From Dehalococcoidia bacterium (GTDB taxonomy: Bacteria > Chloroflexota > Dehalococcoidia > Dehalococcoidales > DAOWJH01): 7,609 bases of DNA. Shown one piece after another: positions 6,058-7,609 of the stretch (positions are counted from its first letter, which is position 1; every line of letters begins with the position of its first letter). The notes below the pieces were generated by a model. The model saw only the letters and a list, made by a program, of their open reading frames with translations, had not been told where the DNA came from and searched no databases. A program made the translations under genes and the position numbers. The DNA lies in the NCBI GenBank assembly GCA_030640495.1, contig DAOWJH010000041.1, positions 1 through 7,609 on the forward strand, written 5' to 3'.

Positions 6058-7098
6058 TTAGAACTGCCTCAGGAATCTAAGGTCGCTGCTGTAGAAGAGC
6101 CTGGTATCATCAATCCCATAGCGAAGTATAGGCAAACGGTCAACACCCATACCGAAGGCAAAGCCGGTATAAACCTGGGGGTCAAGACCGCCATTCCGAA
6201 GCACTTGAGGGTGGGTCATTCCGGCACCCAGAATTTCAATCCAGCCAGTATAATTACACAAACGGCAACCTTTACCACCACAAACCGAGCACTCTATAGC
6301 CATTTCAGCCCCAGGCTCAACGAAGGGGAAGTAGTCACAACGAAAGCGCACTTTTCTGTCCTCTCCGAAGAAACGCCGAGCGAATTCATAAAGAGTTCCT
6401 TTCAGGTCAGCCATAGTAATGCCCTCATCTACAACCAGACCATCAATTTGATAAAACATAGGGGTATGGGTGGCATCACTAGCCTCATAGCGATAGACCT
6501 TGCCCGGGATAACTACTCGTAATGGGGGAGGCGTTGTCTCCATAATCCTGATGTCTACAGAGGTAGTGTGGGTACGCAGGAGCATAGGTCTTTGACCGCT
6601 GTCGGTCTTAAAATCAACCCAGAGTGTTGCCATAGTATCACGAGCCGGGTGTTCCTTAGGAATGTTTAATGCCTCAAAATTATAATGGTCCCATTCTACC
6701 TCTGGTCCTTCCACCACCTGAAAGCCCATAGAGGCAAATATGCTACATATTTCGTGGAGTGTCTGAGTAATAGGATGCAAACGGCCTATGGGAAAGGGAT
6801 GACCGGGCAGGGTAATATCAATGCGCTCTTCCTGGGCTGAAGCGGCTAGCTGCATTTCTCGTAGAGCCTGCTCTTTTTGCCTCAGACCATCGGCTAAGTC
6901 AGCCTTAACCCGATTAGCCTGAGCACCAACAGCTTTTCTTTCGTCAACAGGTAGAGTAGCCAAGCTACGCAGAATCCTGGTCAGCTCACTCTTCTTGCCT
7001 AAATAACGAACGCGCCAAGACTCCATTTGCTCAGGGTGGTTAATGCTGGTTAGCTCTTGTAGTGCCTTTGATTTCAGTTGTTCAAGTTGTTGTAACAT
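6058..7098 (-). CDS. pheS: Phenylalanyl-tRNA synthetase alpha subunit
   Basis: Catalytic subunit of the phenylalanyl-tRNA synthetase; forms phenylalanyl-adenylate and transfers Phe to tRNA together with PheT. It is 346 residues, normal length. An N-terminal coiled-coil tRNA-binding region occupies about 1-90 (rich in Leu, Gln, Lys, with RYLGKKSELT). The catalytic domain follows: HPITQTLHEICSIFASMGF (108-126), FEALNIPKEHPARD (141-154), LLRTHTTSVDIR (173-184), YRYEASDATHTPMFYQIDGL (202-221), YFPFVEPGAE (256-265) and motif 3 GFAFGMGVDRL (312-322). Cysteines 270, 273, 278 and 281 form a CxxC-x4-CxxC cluster that may bind zinc; such a cluster occurs in many bacterial PheS. The start is ATG 7098; only a weak purine stretch (AGCAAGAAA) precedes it. 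First gene of the pheST operon, with pheT 3 bases downstream. Confidence 0.98.
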   Translation of the reverse strand: MLQQLEQLKSKALQELTSINHPEQMESWRVRYLGKKSELTRILRSLATLPVDERKAVGAQANRVKADLADGLRQKEQALREMQLAASAQEERIDITLPGHPFPIGRLHPITQTLHEICSIFASMGFQVVEGPEVEWDHYNFEALNIPKEHPARDTMATLWVDFKTDSGQRPMLLRTHTTSVDIRIMETTPPPLRVVIPGKVYRYEASDATHTPMFYQIDGLVVDEGITMADLKGTLYEFARRFFGEDRKVRFRCDYFPFVEPGAEMAIECSVCGGKGCRLCNYTGWIEILGAGMTHPQVLRNGGLDPQVYTGFAFGMGVDRLPILRYGIDDTRLFYSSDLRFLRQF

Positions 7099-7110
7099 TT
7101 TCTTGCTGTT

Positions 7111-7230
7111 GCTGAGATAGTTTATTAGCCTTATCCCTTTTAGGTATTTGTTAGCAACCTACCCCCTTTATCCCTCTCCCTTACCAGGGAGGGGAAAATA
7201 CAGTTTACGAAGGGGCTGACGCCCCTTTAA
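7111..7230. repeat. Two-hairpin intergenic repeat, copy 4 (tandem unit 1 ahead of pheS)
   Basis: Begins GCTGAGATAG, carries the TTAGCAACC leader, a pyrimidine/purine hairpin (7173-7181 with 7186-7194, loop TACC, one G-T pair) and a 7-bp hairpin AAGGGGC/GCCCCTT (7210-7216 with 7221-7227, loop TGAC). It repeats at 7255-7373 with an offset of 143-144 bases. It starts 13 bases upstream of the pheS ATG, so it must form the pheS leader or carry its promoter. Confidence 0.85.
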
Positions 7231-7254
7231 CCCCATAGTAAACGACCTACTTTA

Positions 7255-7373
7255 GCTGAGATTGCTTATTAACCTTATCCCTTTTAGATATTTGTTAGCA
7301 CCCTCTCCCTTTATCCCTCTCCCTTACCAGGGAGGGGGAAATATAGCTTACGAAGGGGCTGACGCCCCTTTAA
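7255..7373. repeat. Two-hairpin intergenic repeat, copy 5 (tandem unit 2 ahead of pheS)
   Basis: Near-identical to 7111-7230, one base shorter. Hairpin 1 spans 7315-7324 with 7329-7338 (one G-T pair); hairpin 2 spans 7353-7359 with 7364-7370 and the same TGAC loop. The repeat includes about 30 bases of flank left of the TTAGCAACC leader, so the duplicated unit is larger than the hairpin part alone. The spacer 7099-7397 holds these two units and nothing else I can identify; no convincing pheST promoter was found. Confidence 0.85.
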
Positions 7374-7397
7374 ACTACCCCTGATTAAACAATATTT

Positions 7398-7609
7398 CTA
7401 TTTCCAATCCACTTTAACCTCTAGCCTTACTCCTCTGGTTGGGCAGTAGTAAATCAGTCCATGTTCCCGTCCATATTCGTAAATCTCTCTTGTCAGTTCC
7501 ACATCTTGCCGACAATAATCTATTACCTCTTTAATTTTCCCCTCCTGAAACCAGCTCACTGCCTCGTATCCAGTCCCCAACTTCTCTATTCCTAATGTAG
7601 GCGAAGATA
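7398..7609 (-). CDS. DEDDy-type exonuclease / RNase H-like (YprB-like) protein, C-terminal part
   Basis: The frame is open from the right edge of the window to a TAG at 7398-7400 (70 codons). A TTG at 7578-7580 could pose as a start, but the frame continues upstream (..TLGIEKLGTG), so the gene is cut by the window edge. The sequence YEAVSWFQEGKIKEVIDYCR followed by QDVELTREIYEYGREHG matches the end of predicted RNase H-like 3'-5' exonuclease domains of the YprB kind. In these, YCxxDV is the third catalytic motif (Y-x3-D), seen here as YCRQD. The ending VKVDWK is also typical of that family. These domains occur alone or attached to DEAD/DEAH helicases, and the missing N-terminal part would decide which. 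It reads toward pheST across the repeat-filled spacer. Confidence 0.75.
   Translation of the reverse strand, partial: SSPTLGIEKLGTGYEAVSWFQEGKIKEVIDYCRQDVELTREIYEYGREHGLIYYCPTRGVRLEVKVDWK

Noticed and set aside
5887..6522. A 211-codon open frame on the plus strand across the pheT/pheS boundary
   Set aside because: It is antisense to two clearly real, conserved genes, has no recognisable domain, and its sequence is low in typical protein patterns. It is a by-product of pheS/pheT codon use.
7099..7397. T-box riboswitch or leader-peptide attenuator controlling pheST
   Set aside because: No T-box sequence (TGGNACCGCG type), specifier stem or Phe-rich leader peptide was found; the spacer is explained by two repeat units.

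Overview
The window looks like a bacterial chromosome segment. Its core is aminoacyl-tRNA synthetase genes, its coding density is high, and GC-rich palindromic repeats fill the gaps between genes. The protein style and this kind of intergenic repeat remind me of anaerobic Chloroflexota (Dehalococcoidia-like), but that placement is an impression without any database comparison.

Layout, left to right: (1) the 3' end of an unrecognised gene (+, runs off the left edge); (2) proS, prolyl-tRNA synthetase (+), whose likely start is a GTG at 387; (3) a repeat-filled junction holding a terminator-like hairpin and a 76-bp copy of the pheT 3' end; (4) an arsM-type arsenite methyltransferase gene (-) with its own extended -10 promoter; (5) a second repeat-rich junction with a 49-bp tandem repeat, four hairpins and a 49-codon ORF with a very good Shine-Dalgarno; (6) pheT and pheS (-), a two-gene operon for the phenylalanyl-tRNA synthetase subunits; (7) a spacer with a duplicated ~120-bp repeat; (8) the 3' end of a DEDDy-type exonuclease / RNase H-like gene (-, runs off the right edge).

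proS and pheST are housekeeping translation genes facing each other. arsM sits between them and is unrelated in function. Sequence resembling both sides of the proS-pheT junction occurs twice: the pheT tail at 2224-2299 and 3625-3700, and the proS tail at 2091-2126 and 3235-3270. The arsM gene lies exactly between these copies. This looks like a duplication or insertion event that placed an arsenic-detoxification cargo gene in a formerly simple convergent junction.

The other notable signal is the repeat family itself. It has a T/A-rich leader (TTAGCAACCTACCCCC-like), a pyrimidine/purine hairpin and then a second short hairpin. It occurs in all three larger intergenic gaps, and its arms differ between copies in ways that keep the pairing. 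No CRISPR array, tRNA, rRNA, transposase or integrase gene was seen.
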